DNA of 64,000 nt from Anticarsia gemmatalis (taxonomy: Eukaryota; Arthropoda; Insecta; Lepidoptera; Erebidae): contig NC_134769.1 of NCBI RefSeq assembly GCF_050436995.1, positions 8,159,001 to 8,223,000 of the forward strand, in the 5' to 3' direction. Positions within the stretch are counted from its first letter, which is position 1. Each line of letters starts with the position of its first letter. A model generated the notes under the pieces. That model did no database searches, was not told the origin of the DNA, and was given only the letters and a program-made list of their open reading frames with translations. Positions 10,749-21,350 of the stretch are shown here, in pieces. The position numbers and the translations under genes are program-made.

Positions 10749-10820
10749 GATAGCAACTGGATAGTCGATAGTAACTAGATAGTCAATAGTAACTTGATAG
10801 TCAAAAGTAACTTGATAGTC
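10749..10820. repeat. 18-bp minisatellite, four units
   Basis: Four head-to-tail units of the form GATAGTAACTTGATAGTC occupy 10749-10766, 10767-10784, 10785-10802 and 10803-10820, each differing at one to three positions. Decayed unit-like sequence continues upstream to about 10711 (GTCGATAGCAACTCG). Confidence 0.9.
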
Positions 10821-11286
10821 GTTCAAAATTGCCTTTTCATGTAGCATACAGAAGCATCATACCGTTTTAAAGAGACGAGACATATTTCACGTAGCAAGTA
10901 TTATCTTGACACAAAATGCATGTATCGTACTGCGCTGACCCAGATTCTTTATCTTGTTTGTGCACTACATTTTGATTTATATTTAAGTCCTCTTTCATGT
11001 ATGAAATTTTGAATTTTGGAGCTGATAAAATTGGTTTCTTTAACCACAGTGACTTGTACTTATAAGAATTTAAACGGAGATTTTAAGTTAAAAAATCGTT
11101 TATTATAAAGGTAATGTTAACTGAATGATGACACTTCTTGTAAGGGGTTTAAAACGTTATACGCTAACTAATAAAATAAAATAAATTCTCTGTAATTTAC
11201 ATATTCAAACCAAACAATTTAAGTACTTACAAATTAAACTTTAAACTGAACAATACTTAGTACTTATGAACTAACTAAGATATGAA
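10821..11286. other. AT-rich non-coding stretch
   Basis: Nothing recognised: no open frame with family features, no repeat and no hairpin of note. Confidence 0.5.
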
Positions 11287-11429
11287 TGATGCCGCAGTGG
11301 TTAATGTTACCACACCGCTACCGTTGTATAGGGAGGTCGTGGGTTCGATTCCCCATTTCGGGTCTGGTTGTGCTTTGTGACCGTTGTTTGTATGTTTGTA
11401 AAAATCCCCGCGACTGTCTTTAAAAAAAA
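11287..11429 (+). mobile_element. tRNA-derived SINE (family A), copy 2
   Basis: Head with GCCGCAGTGGTTAATGTTAC and the B box GGTTCGATTCC, then TTTCGGGTCTGGTTGTGCTT and TCCCCGCGAC, ending GTCTTTAAAAAAAA. It lacks the segment between B box and body that copy 1 has (ACACGGAGCAATTATTTGTG), and also loses the ACAAGAGCA block, so it is internally deleted. Confidence 0.8.
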
Positions 11430-11819
11430 GTATATCTAATATACGCAAACGGCTAAAAATACAGTGCACAAAGACCCCAGCAATACGGAAGTTAAAAACT
11501 GGCTATAAAAACAAACCAACCCATATAAAACTAAAGCCTTATAAGTCCGTCCGTCTGTGTGTCACAGCTGTTCTAAGAATCTATTTTACGTAGTAATTTG
11601 AAACTTAGCATACTCATTTTCTGCTTCACTGCACTAAAAGACATTTAGCCCGGAGCTTCTCGCCTAAGATAATATAAGAATTGTAGGGTACTTCTTTAAA
11701 GAATCTTCTAGAAAATTAAGTTTATTTAAAAAGATCTTTGACGTTGTGAAATGGGTTGTTTTGTGTGTTAGGAAAAGTTGATAACTTTACCGTACGTGAT
11801 GCATTAGAGGTCTCATATG

Positions 11820-11911
11820 ATCTTAAATACTGGCCAGTTGTACTTTTCTTTTGTTCCCTTTGATGCTGATGTACAATAAAGAGGTTTCATTCATTCATTC
11901 ATACATTCATA
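11820..11911 (+). mobile_element. Probable LINE 3' end with (ATTC)n tail
   Basis: CTGATGTACAATAAAGAGG is followed directly by ATTC repeats (11886-11910). An AATAAA-bearing end followed by a short tandem repeat is the usual 3' end of several non-LTR retrotransposon clades. No coding part is attached, so it is a strongly 5'-truncated copy. The clade cannot be told. Confidence 0.55.
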
Positions 11912-11948
11912 TTAGGGTATCCTACTTATTTACATCGATACTGTACCT

Positions 11949-12090
11949 AAATATAATAAATGCGAAAGTTTGTAGGAATGGGTAGACGACATGAATGTTT
12001 GTCGGTCTTACTTGTATATGCAAAACCAAAACTTCAGAACAGATATGAAAAAAAATTTGCACACGGATAGTTTATAACCTGGACAAACAC
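11949..12090 (+). mobile_element. Helitron-like repeat fragment
   Basis: Begins ATATAATAAATGCGAAAG, the usual 5' start of a second lepidopteran non-autonomous Helitron group (compare 16374). It then runs through degenerate sequence with ACACGGATAGTTTATAACCT. The 3' hairpin and CTAG end are lost. Confidence 0.5.
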
Positions 12091-12323
12091 TAACCCTCTT
12101 CATTCATAGGCACACTATAAACCTATTTTAGACAAAATGCTACTATAATATGATTTCTCTTTTTCATTTCGCTAAGGAGTGAAAGAAACAAAACACTTTA
12201 TAAGCTTTTCATAACTTCATATATTTTTATGAATAAGATGGTAAGATGCTGTGCCTGATCACCTGCTCTCCTACAATTCTTTTATTCATTTTTTGCAGTC
12301 GCTTGTTACTATATTCAGGCAAA

Positions 12324-12581
12324 TCTATACTAATATTATAAAGCTAAAGAGTTTGTTTGTTTGTTTGTTTGTTTGAACGCGCTAATCTCAGGAACTACTG
12401 GTCTGATTTGAAAAAATCTTTCAGTGTTAGATAGTCCATTTATCAAGGAAGGCTATAGGCTATATATCATCACGCTACGACCAATAAGAGCAGAGTACCA
12501 GTAAAAAATGTTACAAAAACGGGTTTTTTTTTTACCCTTTGTCTCTTGTGTGACGCAAGCGAAGTTGCGCGGGTCAGCTAG
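12324..12581 (+). mobile_element. Lep1-type non-autonomous Helitron, copy 1
   Basis: Starts TCTATACTAATATTATAAAG after an A and ends GGGTCAGCTAG before a T, as Helitrons insert between A and T. Just inside the 3' end is the hairpin CGCAAGCGAAGTTGCG. Near the 5' end is a GTTT microsatellite. There is no coding capacity; mobility would need Rep-helicase supplied from elsewhere. It is the best-preserved copy in this cluster. Confidence 0.9.
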
Positions 12582-12810
12582 TAAAGCTATTTGACTTCTA
12601 TATCACAGACGAACCTAATATTCAGAGACATCACACAGATGAGATCACTATGACAGAGTGAGCACATAATTAAATAATGTGTTCAATATACCACAAGGTC
12701 TTTGAATATTCATTAATAACAATTATCTTATCATGACGCGGTAGTAATAACGTTCGATGCCCCGGTTGGGTAACGTTTCATTGAGTTAATGTCTCATTAT
12801 CACTAGTTTG

Positions 12811-12946
12811 AGGCGCCTATAGTCTGTTGCGCACACCCGTCGGTAAGCGATCTGTGGGTTAAGCAATCCTAGGCGCGGTCATTCCATAGATGGGTGACCG
12901 CATAGTGGTATTTCTCTCTCCGTGCTTCGGAACGGTTGTTGTCAAT
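12811..12946 (+). mobile_element. 5S-rRNA-derived SINE, copy on plus strand
   Basis: GATCTGTGGGTTAAGCAATC, then AGGCGCGGTCATTCCATAGA, then TGGGTGACCGC follow the 3' half of insect 5S rRNA in order and spacing (GATC, GTTAAGCAAC, GGGCGCGGTCA, GATGGGTGACCGC). The start AGGCGCC and body CTCCGTGCTTCGGAACG match the copies at 10288-10489 and 31610-31860. It is 3'-truncated. Confidence 0.8.
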
Positions 12947-13047
12947 TAGAAATCAGTAGTACTATGATTAGCGCATTCAAACTAACAAACAAACTTTTCA
13001 GCTTCATATTTTGAGTATAGCTAAACAGTTTCTAGATTTATCTTTTA

Positions 13048-13296
13048 CTAGTTGACCCGCGCAATTTCGCTTGGGTCACATAAGAGAGAATGGGTCATCA
13101 TTTTTCCCGTTTTTGTAACATTTTTTACTGGTACTCTGCTCCTATTGGTCGTAGCGTGATGTTATATAGCATATAGATTTCCTCAATAAATAGACTGTCC
13201 AACAGTTATTTTTTTTTCAATTCGCACCAGTAGTTTCTGAGATTTGCGCGTTCAACCAAACAAATTCTAAAATTTTATAATATTAGTAGGTATAGA
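13048..13296 (-). mobile_element. Lep1-type Helitron, copy 2
   Basis: Full length on the minus strand: ends CTAG at 13048-13051 next to a slightly altered hairpin (AATTTCGC in place of AACTTCGC) and starts at 13296 with the degenerate head RC of TATTAGTAGGTATAGA. The interior matches copy 1. Confidence 0.85.
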
Positions 13297-13547
13297 TTTC
13301 ACCAAAATACTAGCCTAGACGCGACCTATTTGTATGTTAACAACAATAGTTTCGTAAAATTCGAATAATTAATTGTTCTACGACCTTTAAAACTCTATTG
13401 TACTGTATATAGAAATAGAGAAGCCCATATTTGTCATAAATATAACTGACAACGTTGTGTATCGTCCTAGAAAAATACATATATTACACTAGCCTCTGCA
13501 CCTGACTTCGACCGCGTATAAAAAAATGAGTTAACATTAAAAGAGTA

Positions 13548-13633
13548 CTAGTTTCTGCCCGACTTCGTCCGGGAAAAAGGATTTCTTGGGGTAAAAGGTA
13601 TCCTGTATGTTATTCCAGGTTATAAACTACTAT
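13548..13633 (-). mobile_element. Fragment of second Helitron-like group
   Basis: CTAGTTTCTGCCCGACTTCG and GTAAAAGGTATCCTGTATGT mark the CTAG end and flank of the repeat also seen at 15427 and 35594. It is cut off exactly where the Lep1 copy at 13634 starts, so one has inserted into or recombined with the other. A further stub (CTAGCCTCTGCACCTGACTT) sits at about 13489. Confidence 0.55.
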
Positions 13634-13851
13634 CTAACCAGCGCAACTTCGCTTGCGTCTCATAAGAGAGAATGGGTCATAATTTTCGTTACTACTCCGC
13701 TCCTAATGGCCGTAGCGTGATGATATATAGCATATAGCCTTCCTCGGTAAATGGGCTATCTAACACTGGAATTTTTCAAATCGGACCAGTAGTTCCTGAG
13801 ATTAACGCGTTCAAACAAACAAAATCTTCAGCTTTATAATATTAGTATAGA
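13634..13851 (-). mobile_element. Lep1-type Helitron, copy 3
   Basis: Minus-strand copy; its 3' end is CTAACCAGCGCAACTTCGCT instead of CTAGCTGACC-type sequence, while its 5' end (ATATTAGTATAGA) is standard. The middle is shortened (TTACTACTCCGCTCCTAATG without the usual GTAACATTTTTTACTGG). Confidence 0.85.
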
Positions 13852-13872
13852 TTTGTACAACAACATGAAAAT

Positions 13873-13993
13873 CAGGTCAGGTCCTGTATGACAAGATGTA
13901 TGGATGTGAATGTAGCAAAGGTAGTTTGTAAGGATCGTACCAAGTGATCCTCCCGGATCTCTGCATGCCCCTATGGGAAGAAGGCGTGTTTTT
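13873..13993 (+). mobile_element. SINE (family C) fragment
   Basis: AGGTCCTGTATGACAAGATG, GGATGTGAATGTAGCAAAGG, GTTTGTAAGGATCGTACCAA and CCCCTATGGGAAGAAGGCGTG follow the order seen, on either strand, at 27278-27370, 40388-40500 and 43350-43480. It ends at an ATGT microsatellite, which is probably its tail. Confidence 0.75.
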
Positions 13994-14020
13994 ATGTATG
14001 TATGTATGTATGTATGTACA
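13994..14020. repeat. (ATGT)n microsatellite
   Basis: Six to seven ATGT units directly after the family C SINE, so likely its 3' tail expanded by slippage. Confidence 0.9.
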
Positions 14021-14246
14021 TATAGGGCTGTCCGTCTTAAAGGTCAGGTAGTATACGCCTTACAAATGCGTTGAAGTGGAAGGGCAAAGGGTACACGTTT
14101 AGTTTAGTAGTTACTGATTAGGAAAAGGACATTGCTCATTGTTTAGGAGTTTATCCAAATGCTGTCCATTTTTGGTAGCAAATTTGTTTTATATGCTTAG
14201 ACAATTTCTTCAGTAGTAATTGCTTTTATATCGCCATTATTTATCA

Positions 14247-14488
14247 CTTGCTGACCCGCGCAACTTCGCTTGCGTTACATCAAAGAGAATGGGTTAATTT
14301 TTTCCCCGTTTTTGTAACATTTTTACTAGTACTCTGCTCCTTTTGGTCGTAGCGTGTTGATATATAGCCTATAGCCTTCCTTGATAAATGTGCTATCTAA
14401 CACTGAAAGGATTAATCGAATCGGACCAGTAGTTCCTGAGAGCGCGATCAAACAAACAAACTCTTCAGCTTTATAATATTAGTATAGA
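14247..14488 (-). mobile_element. Lep1-type Helitron, copy 4
   Basis: Minus strand. The terminal CTAG has decayed to CTTG, but GCTGACCCGCGCAACTTCGC and the head (ATATTAGTATAGA) are intact. The region right after its head (14500-14640) holds another degraded repeat with CCCTAAGGGG and CCCTTAGGGGTGG motifs. Confidence 0.85.
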
Positions 14489-14945
14489 TTTAAAGCGGCA
14501 ACGGGCACAAAGTACTACTTTTGCCGAGAAAACTATTTGTAGGTTGCACTATCCCCTAAGGGGTTAAAACAATAAATGAACTTCCATACAAACTTTCATT
14601 CTCCATTCTTATCCCTTAGGGGTGGATTATTAAAAAATCTTCATCGTAAATCTTCAATATACATCTCATAACAGTTTGCTAAGGATACGTATCGAAAAGT
14701 TAGTAATCGTTCTATATTAATTTAACTTCATCCAGTGACAAAATACCTTACATAATACAGCTAAACAAAAGCTTACCTCGCCAACAGAAAACTAGAGTAA
14801 AACCTAGTTAGCTTCAGAAGTTATGAATCCAATTAAAACTGTGTGGTGTGTGAGGGTTTTAGATTTAGTTGTATAACTGTCCACAATGCCATCGACGGGC
14901 GCAAGGCCAAACTACTGGGTCGAGGGGGCTCCCACCTCACATCTA

Positions 14946-15195
14946 TCTATACTAATATTATAAAGCTGAAGAGTTTGTTTGTTGGTTTGAACGCGCTAAT
15001 CTCAAGAACTACTGGTCTGATTTGAAAAATTCTTTCAGTGTTAGATAGCCCATTTATCGAGGAAGGCTATAGGCTATATATCATCACGCTACGACCAATA
15101 GGAGCAGAGTACTACTTAAATTTTTTACAAAGACGGGCAAAATTACGACCCATTCTCTCTTATGTGACGCAAGCGAAGTTGCGCGGGTCAGCTAG
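14946..15195 (+). mobile_element. Lep1-type Helitron, copy 5
   Basis: Standard head TCTATACTAATATTATAAAG and tail GTTGCGCGGGTCAGCTAG before a T. Two small open frames across it come only from the repeat. A mariner-type MITE starts 11 bases after its end. Confidence 0.9.
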
Positions 15196-15205
15196 TAACT
15201 ATATA

Positions 15206-15419
15206 TTAGGTCGGGGAAAAAGTCTTTTCGCATTATAGTATGTATGAACTTGTAATAAAATCTCTTTGGCTTCAAGAATCACAAATAAGCACACGGTTCA
15301 TTAGGTTTCTTTCAGTGAGCTAGTGAGGTACCCAAATATGGAGCTTTTTTGTGTAGAGAAAAGATTTTATTACAAGTTTATACACATTGTAATGCGAAAA
15401 TACTTTTTCCCTGACCTAA
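15206..15419. mobile_element. mariner-type MITE (214 bp) with TA duplication
   Basis: Ends are inverted copies of about 57 bp starting TTAGGTCGGGGAAAAAGTCT and TTAGGTCAGGGAAAAAGTAT, flanked on both sides by TA. TA duplication and TIRs of this form are expected of the Tc1/mariner superfamily. The short centre has no transposase frame, so it is a deletion derivative needing transposase in trans. Confidence 0.88.
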
Positions 15420-15426
15420 TATGATA

Positions 15427-15716
15427 CTAGCTTCCACCCGCCACTTCGTCCGCGTGGAAACGATTCCCGTGCAAATCCCGATTCCTCGGGAACTCCGGGA
15501 TAAAAAGTAGCCTATGTGTATTCTGGGTCTTCAGCTACCTACATACCAATTTTCATGGCAATCTATTCAGTAGTATTTGCGTGAAAGAGAGCTGAAATTT
15601 GTTTTGTTAACAAATTTCAGCTCGCTCCGTCCAGTGGTTTGGGCTATGCGTTGATAGATCACTACCTCAGTCAGTCAGCCAGTCAGTCAGTCCCCTTTGA
15701 GTTTTATATTTAAAGA
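15427..15716 (-). mobile_element. Helitron-like repeat, second group
   Basis: Begins CTAGCTTCCACCCGCCACTT and contains GGGATAAAAAGTAGCCTATG and TACCAATTTTCATGGCAATC, ending in a (CAGT)n stretch and CCTTTGAGTTTTATATTTAAAGA. The same start and end occur in the shorter copy at 35594-35761. CTAG at the end and a GC-rich hairpin suggest a Helitron group distinct from Lep1, although such repeats have also been classed otherwise. Confidence 0.6.
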
Positions 15717-15765
15717 TTGTTTTTTTGTAGAAATGTATGTACTTGTTTCTTTTAGTGGACTAACC

Positions 15766-15876
15766 CCCGGTCACCCGGCCACCAATCTATAGAATGTCCG
15801 CGGTAAAGATTGCTTAACCCACTGATCGTTTATCGACCGGTCACCGATCAGTGGGTAGCTATGGTCTATCGGACTG
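15766..15876 (-). mobile_element. Decayed 5S-rRNA-derived SINE fragment
   Basis: On the minus strand GATCAGTGGGTTAAGCAATC is followed by ACCGCGGACATTCTATAGAT and GGGTGACC, tracking the same 5S-like order as 12811-12946 with more substitutions. The head repeats CACTGATCG twice, suggesting a small local duplication. Confidence 0.6.
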
Positions 15877-16373
15877 TAAGATGTACTTACATTGCGTGTT
15901 TAAGAGGCACAGATGGTAAACAAAACTGGTTTTTTAAATGATTCACAAAAATATGTAAAATTGTACAATATTGTTTCTTGATCTGGCCTCACACATCGAT
16001 TACGATTACGCAAGAGTACGTCATACTAAACTTGTTTAAAGTTTAAACTGAGGAAATAATGGTCAATGCTGTTTAAACAATCAATTGAGACAATTTGACT
16101 AGTGATACACACACGTTATAGTTTCAACTCTTATTTAAGCACTTAGGGGGATGAAATTGAATGAATTTCGGAAAAAAAACTATATACAAATGTAAAAGTC
16201 TACCTTTCTTTTGGCTTTTGACCTTTGAACAAATTTCGATGTCATTCTGCATGTTAGGTAACAGAAAAGTAACGCAGATTTTCAAATATAACTAACTTTT
16301 ATGGGGTTAAATTGGGGGTTAAACCCTGTACACGTTTTAAGCGGGGCGTTTAAAACTAATAAACATCATCTAA
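15877..16373. other. AT-rich non-coding stretch
   Basis: Nothing recognised beyond AT-rich unique sequence. Confidence 0.5.
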
Positions 16374-16607
16374 TCCATACTATAATATTATAAATGCGAA
16401 AGTAACTCTGTCTGTCTGTCTGTCTGCTACTCAATCACGCCTAAACTATTGAACCAATTTGCATGAAATTTGGTATGGAGATACTTTGATATATCATCAC
16501 GCTACGACCAAAAGGAGCAGAGTACCAGAAAAAATGTTACAAAAACGGGGAAAAATTTCACCCATTCTCTCTTATTGGACGCAAGCGAAGTTGCGCGGGT
16601 CAGCTTG
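16374..16607 (+). mobile_element. Chimeric Helitron (group 2 head, Lep1 tail)
   Basis: The head is TCCATACTATAATATTATAAATGCGAAAG-type (split here: TCCATACTATAATATTATAA then ATGCGAAAG) with a (TCTG)n tract, belonging to the group 2 repeats. From about 16490 (ATATATCATCACGCTACGAC) to the end (GGGTCAGCTTG) it is Lep1. The terminal CTAG has become CTTG. A head of one family joined to the tail of another is expected from Helitron template switching or end bypass. Confidence 0.7.
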
Positions 16608-18954
16608 TCTATAATAAAGTTGTTATATATCACAGATGGGGTCAAATATGAACCAGATAAGACCGTGCTCTGAAAGCTAACATTACTCCCTAAAGCGTGA
16701 TTGGTCATCTTTGTTTAAGCCAATTAATTAATTCTGGCGTGAAAATGAAGCGGTTTGCTGCAGACTGCATCAGCTCTCGGTAATTGATTGGCTCAGAGTG
16801 GATTATCATTGTTTGCGAAGATAGAACCAGCTAATGTCAGCTGGTTTTAGTTGGCTAATTTTGTATAATTTAGAGATTGAGTGATTGAGGAAAATCCGTT
16901 ATATTTTTTATTTATTTGAGTTTGATAATGCAAAACCGTATTATGTATGTATGTCGGTAATTTAAAGATTGGGCATGTTTTTTTGCTGTGTTAAAATTTT
17001 AATAGATAGAGGAATATTTAATCTATTTAGTACTATTTTACTTATATTATAGGTTGTGAACTTACAACAAGAATGTAGATGAAACCAAGTTCAGTAATTC
17101 TCGAGTTTATCGTAAACAGACAAACGCATTTTTTCAGTAAATCAATTGAAGCTCCGTAACAATAAAATCGGCCTACATCAACCACATAATTTCAGCAGAT
17201 TAGTATAAAACTCATCAATTCATTTTGAAAATGTGTAATATTATGATATAGTCAATTTGATGAGGATTAACGACGCTGCGTTTCACCGCGGCATTACATC
17301 GGTCCACCGATGTACGCACTCGGGCCACAAATATTGAAATTTGATCATCTGTTCACTGTATTGTAGGCTATATAGGGTTGTACAATGCAATGCGCATTAT
17401 TATTACACTTACTATGTTTTGAACACAACTTCATTCGGTAAAAAAGTTGTTAATAGATTAAGAACGCCGTATTCTACGTCAATCAATAAGTATTCTTTTA
17501 ATGAATATCTTATTTTTGAATTCACTTTTAAATATACCATTTTTCCAAAATTTTATAAACATCGGTTTGGTTAATCAAAGGATCGCCAGAGTCGTTTAAG
17601 GATTGTCTTAGCATTAATATGGATATTATCGGTCTAGTTTATGCTGCGTGAAAAGATTTCCTGATCCATTAAGTATATTAGTTATCAACGATCTGTGTAT
17701 AAAATTACATTGAAACCCATTCAATATTTTTAGCATATTTAACACAACCGTACCTATATATTCTTACCCCGGGAATATTTCTACACGAACGATGCTGCGG
17801 GCACAAGTTAGTTAAGCCAATCATTGTGTAAACAGTTGTTTTCAAAAACAAGCTTGCTTTTATCTCCCAAGATAACTCGTTAAATACTTTAATTCGTTCT
17901 ACTACTTCGCCTCCCGGATTTTCCTGGAAGATAATATATTAAGTTCGAAAATCATTTTAGTTTGCAACACTTGATAACAGCTGAAGATTGTAACTTGTTA
18001 CCGCGAAGGAGAAACAGTCAAAATTCTCAGAAATAACTAAACTTTGAAGGACCTTTCAAAATTTTGGCGCAAGTTTTGAGACCCTCGAAACAAATAAAGT
18101 GAGCTTTATAAAGAAGAGAATAACGGGAATTGGTAGCAAAGGTCATTTCAAGGGTATTTTGTTTAGGTCCTGAATTGATCTCATTTGGGAAATGTGTCTC
18201 TTCTAGAATTCCGGTACATTTGTACTGTCAACGACAAAGTACGGTAGTTCGAAAATAAACTAAATTACAAGCTTTGTGAGCTGTACCTATCCCTAATGTA
18301 ATGAATGCTAGCTTGTGGTAAATTTTGTCAGTAATATGTAGAGGCCGAGTTTCGAATCAAAGACTTCTTGTCTATATAGTTCCTAGATTATCTAATAGGT
18401 AATTTGGCAGCAGCTTTAAACCTAATAAAAAGCCAAAAACCATTGTACACTGTATCATATAAAATTCAAGTTCAAAAAGTATATAACCATTTAGTTAATA
18501 TGAAATCTTAGTAGGTACAGTCATGAGCAAAAATATCTATCAAATGATTATAGAAAAAATACAAAAAACTAACTGTAAACTAAAAAAAGTTATCACATGC
18601 CTTTGCTACCGTAATATTTTTAATGTAATTTCAGTGCGTTTAGGCATTTTGTTAATAAATGTACAGTCAGCAGCCGTAGCAGCCGTAGTAGTGAGGAAAG
18701 GACACAATTCGCCCAGTATTATCTCTTAAACGGGTTCTAAATCACTGAGCGGCACTGCGCCCCGGGGAAATTAAACAGATTCAACTATTTATTATACAAA
18801 TATACTCGACATTTGGAAATTTTCATTACGATATACTTATCTAGAAGGCTTTGGAATATACTGCTCTTTTTAGGCATATATCTGATGTTGTATTGAACAT
18901 TTCAATTGAGAGGAGAAAACACATTTGTTATCAAGACATCGGTGATTAAAAATC
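16608..18954. other. AT-rich non-coding stretch
   Basis: About 2.3 kb without a recognisable gene or repeat. Open frames at 17341 and 18523 are short, lack signal peptides or family motifs, and are not called. Confidence 0.45.
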
Positions 18955-19145
18955 GTTGATCGATGGTTGGTTCAGTTCTCGATTGTGTATAGGATTACCT
19001 CGATTCGATTCCCGACGGAAATTTCAACTGTATTGTTTTTTGTGAAGGTAATTGTTACATCTTAAAATTAGTTTGTAAAGTTTTTTCTTGTTTAACAGAC
19101 TCACATAATCTCACGCCTTTTTCTCATAGGCGTAGGCAGAGACCA
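18955..19145 (+). mobile_element. Degraded SINE remnants
   Basis: CGATTCGATTCCCGACGG (about 19003-19019) resembles a pol III B box and flank, preceded by GATGGTTGGTTCAG. Further on, CACGCCTTTTTCTCATAGGC and GTAGGCAGAGACC (19112-19144) match family C SINE in the opposite orientation. Both are partial. Confidence 0.5.
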
Positions 19146-21350
19146 AAAAATACTTTTTAATTAAAAAACTTATTTTTTGTTTGTTTTCGCACGGTTAAAC
19201 CGTCAAGTAACCCGAGCCAAATAATAAGTTTTCAAAATAGAGTTATACATTATTTTAATTACAGAAAAAGCAATAATGACTTTGCAAATACAAACAAATG
19301 TCTTAGAAGCAAAGAAAACCATTTGTTTTAAAACGTTAATCGTAGTCATTAAGTATTTCAAGAGGTTCGTGCTAAGCCGCTGAGGGGCTTAAGTACAAAA
19401 CCAGTGATATATATCCAATTCCCAATATCTATTGCCTTAGGGCAGATTTAAAAACCTTTACTGGACTTAAATGGGTATTTTTGCACCTGGGTGTATTTTT
19501 ATTTGGCCTACAGTTTTAGCTGTAAATTTCAGGTAATTTCAACTGTGCTGTAGACATACAGTAGCTAACATAACGGGTAAACTTATAATTTGATATTTAG
19601 GTATAGGAAAATAAGGTTGATTTTTGCATAACGCATAGACTAGACTGCTTATTTTTTTTTCCTTAAGCCTGTTTGAGTGTTTCACTGCTGGACAAAGACC
19701 TCCCCTTCCCTTACCTTACCTTAGACTGCTTATAATTACTTATATAAAAGTGTGTAACAAATTTTTTACAACTTTTCTCTAAAACAACCAATTTTTTTCA
19801 TCTCATCTTTAATATTCAAGAACATAATTTGACTTATGCCAAAAGAAAGTTTCTCTTCAAAAACACTGAACGAAAAGTTATAAAACCAAATACTAATACA
19901 ATTATTTTCGCACCTGGCAACATCGCACTGTTGTTGCCCTATAAAACGCGATATTACCGATAATGCGAGCCGTATCGCGCTCATTGCGTATTATTCCGAC
20001 TATTTGCTGTTCAATATTGTGAAGGTATATATAACTACATAATATAATATTAGGTATTATTGTATATAATACGGATATTTTAGATCATTTTACGCCTATG
20101 ACCATTAATGTATTTTATGGTCTATTCTCACTTACTAGGCGAATGCAGGTCATTTACAAATTAAGGTTTTAAAAAAATGGTCTGTTCTATACAACTTTGC
20201 CTACACCTCAGGGTATAACAGGCGTGATAGTATAAACAAAAAATAAAAACAAGTTTTACTTTGTCAAATTATTACCAACCTTACCTATTTTCATAAATAA
20301 AATATTGAAATAACTTGAATGAAAATATTCAAAGAGCCTGTATCAAACGTAACAGTATTCATACTCATATATGTACAACAGAGCAATTAATATAATAATT
20401 AATAGTTTTATCAGTTAATTCGATCTATTGTAATTGCCGTCACTAAAATTATCTCTAACTAATTATCTGGATAAATCACGACAAAATGTTCAGTAGCTGC
20501 ATTTAGGTCGTAGCACACATATCAAATACTAAACGGATCATTATAGTAGAGACCTTTGTATCACTGTCAACTTGACGTCATCCAGTAAGCAACGAGCAAC
20601 AAGCGGTTTAGTCAACTCTAGCAAGTTGACTAAACTACGAGACTAAACGATGACATTCGCTTGACAGTTACTAGCTGGCGCTAAGTTGTCCATAAGCAGT
20701 CAAGTTGTTGCAATATCTTTACAGTGCGACTGTATTAACACAAATTCGAACGGAATTTTGTCATGTTACAACATAATTCATCGTGCACTACAATACCAGC
20801 CAAATGTGTGATTGTAAAACCAATATAAATAAAAGATCGATAAAGAACAATTTTTATTAGGCCTAATGATAACTGTGCAACTGTACATGGCTTACACAAT
20901 TCTATTGATTTGTAGCAGTAATGCAACATGCAAAAGACACACTACGAACTATTAAATTGCGTTATTAAATGTAATGCGACGATAATTCGTTTACATATTG
21001 ATCTGTGTACTCCAACTCTCAATACTAATACCGATAATATCGGAATTATTTCGTATGTTTTAGTTAGTATTATTCACAGAATATTGCGGTTTAGTGTCCA
21101 CATTCAGTATTAAACGTTGATTAGTGATCACCGGCTCTAATTACCCAAATCTGTTCGTTTATTTATAGGCAATGTTCATTTCGTATACGAGTTTCATTTA
21201 CATTTAACTAATGGAAATTATGTGTTTACAAAAGTACCAAAAGGCTTTTGAATTTTGATTTATACACCTATATTTTGGTGTATCAATTTGAATTTGAACA
21301 AGCAGAAGTATATACAAAATATTTTTAGTATATGAGTGAAAAGAAAAAAA
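19146..21350. other. AT-rich non-coding stretch with minor repeat traces
   Basis: Contains a short family B SINE trace (about 19665-19705, GTTTCACTGCTGGACAAAGA) and a hairpin GTTTAGTCAAC / GTTGACTAAAC with an 8-nt loop at 20606-20635. Small open frames (19766, 20735, 20928) have no family features. Confidence 0.45.

Noticed and set aside
12811..12946. Genuine 5S rRNA gene
   Set aside because: Only the 3' half resembles 5S rRNA, with many changes, and the following body is shared with other dispersed copies.
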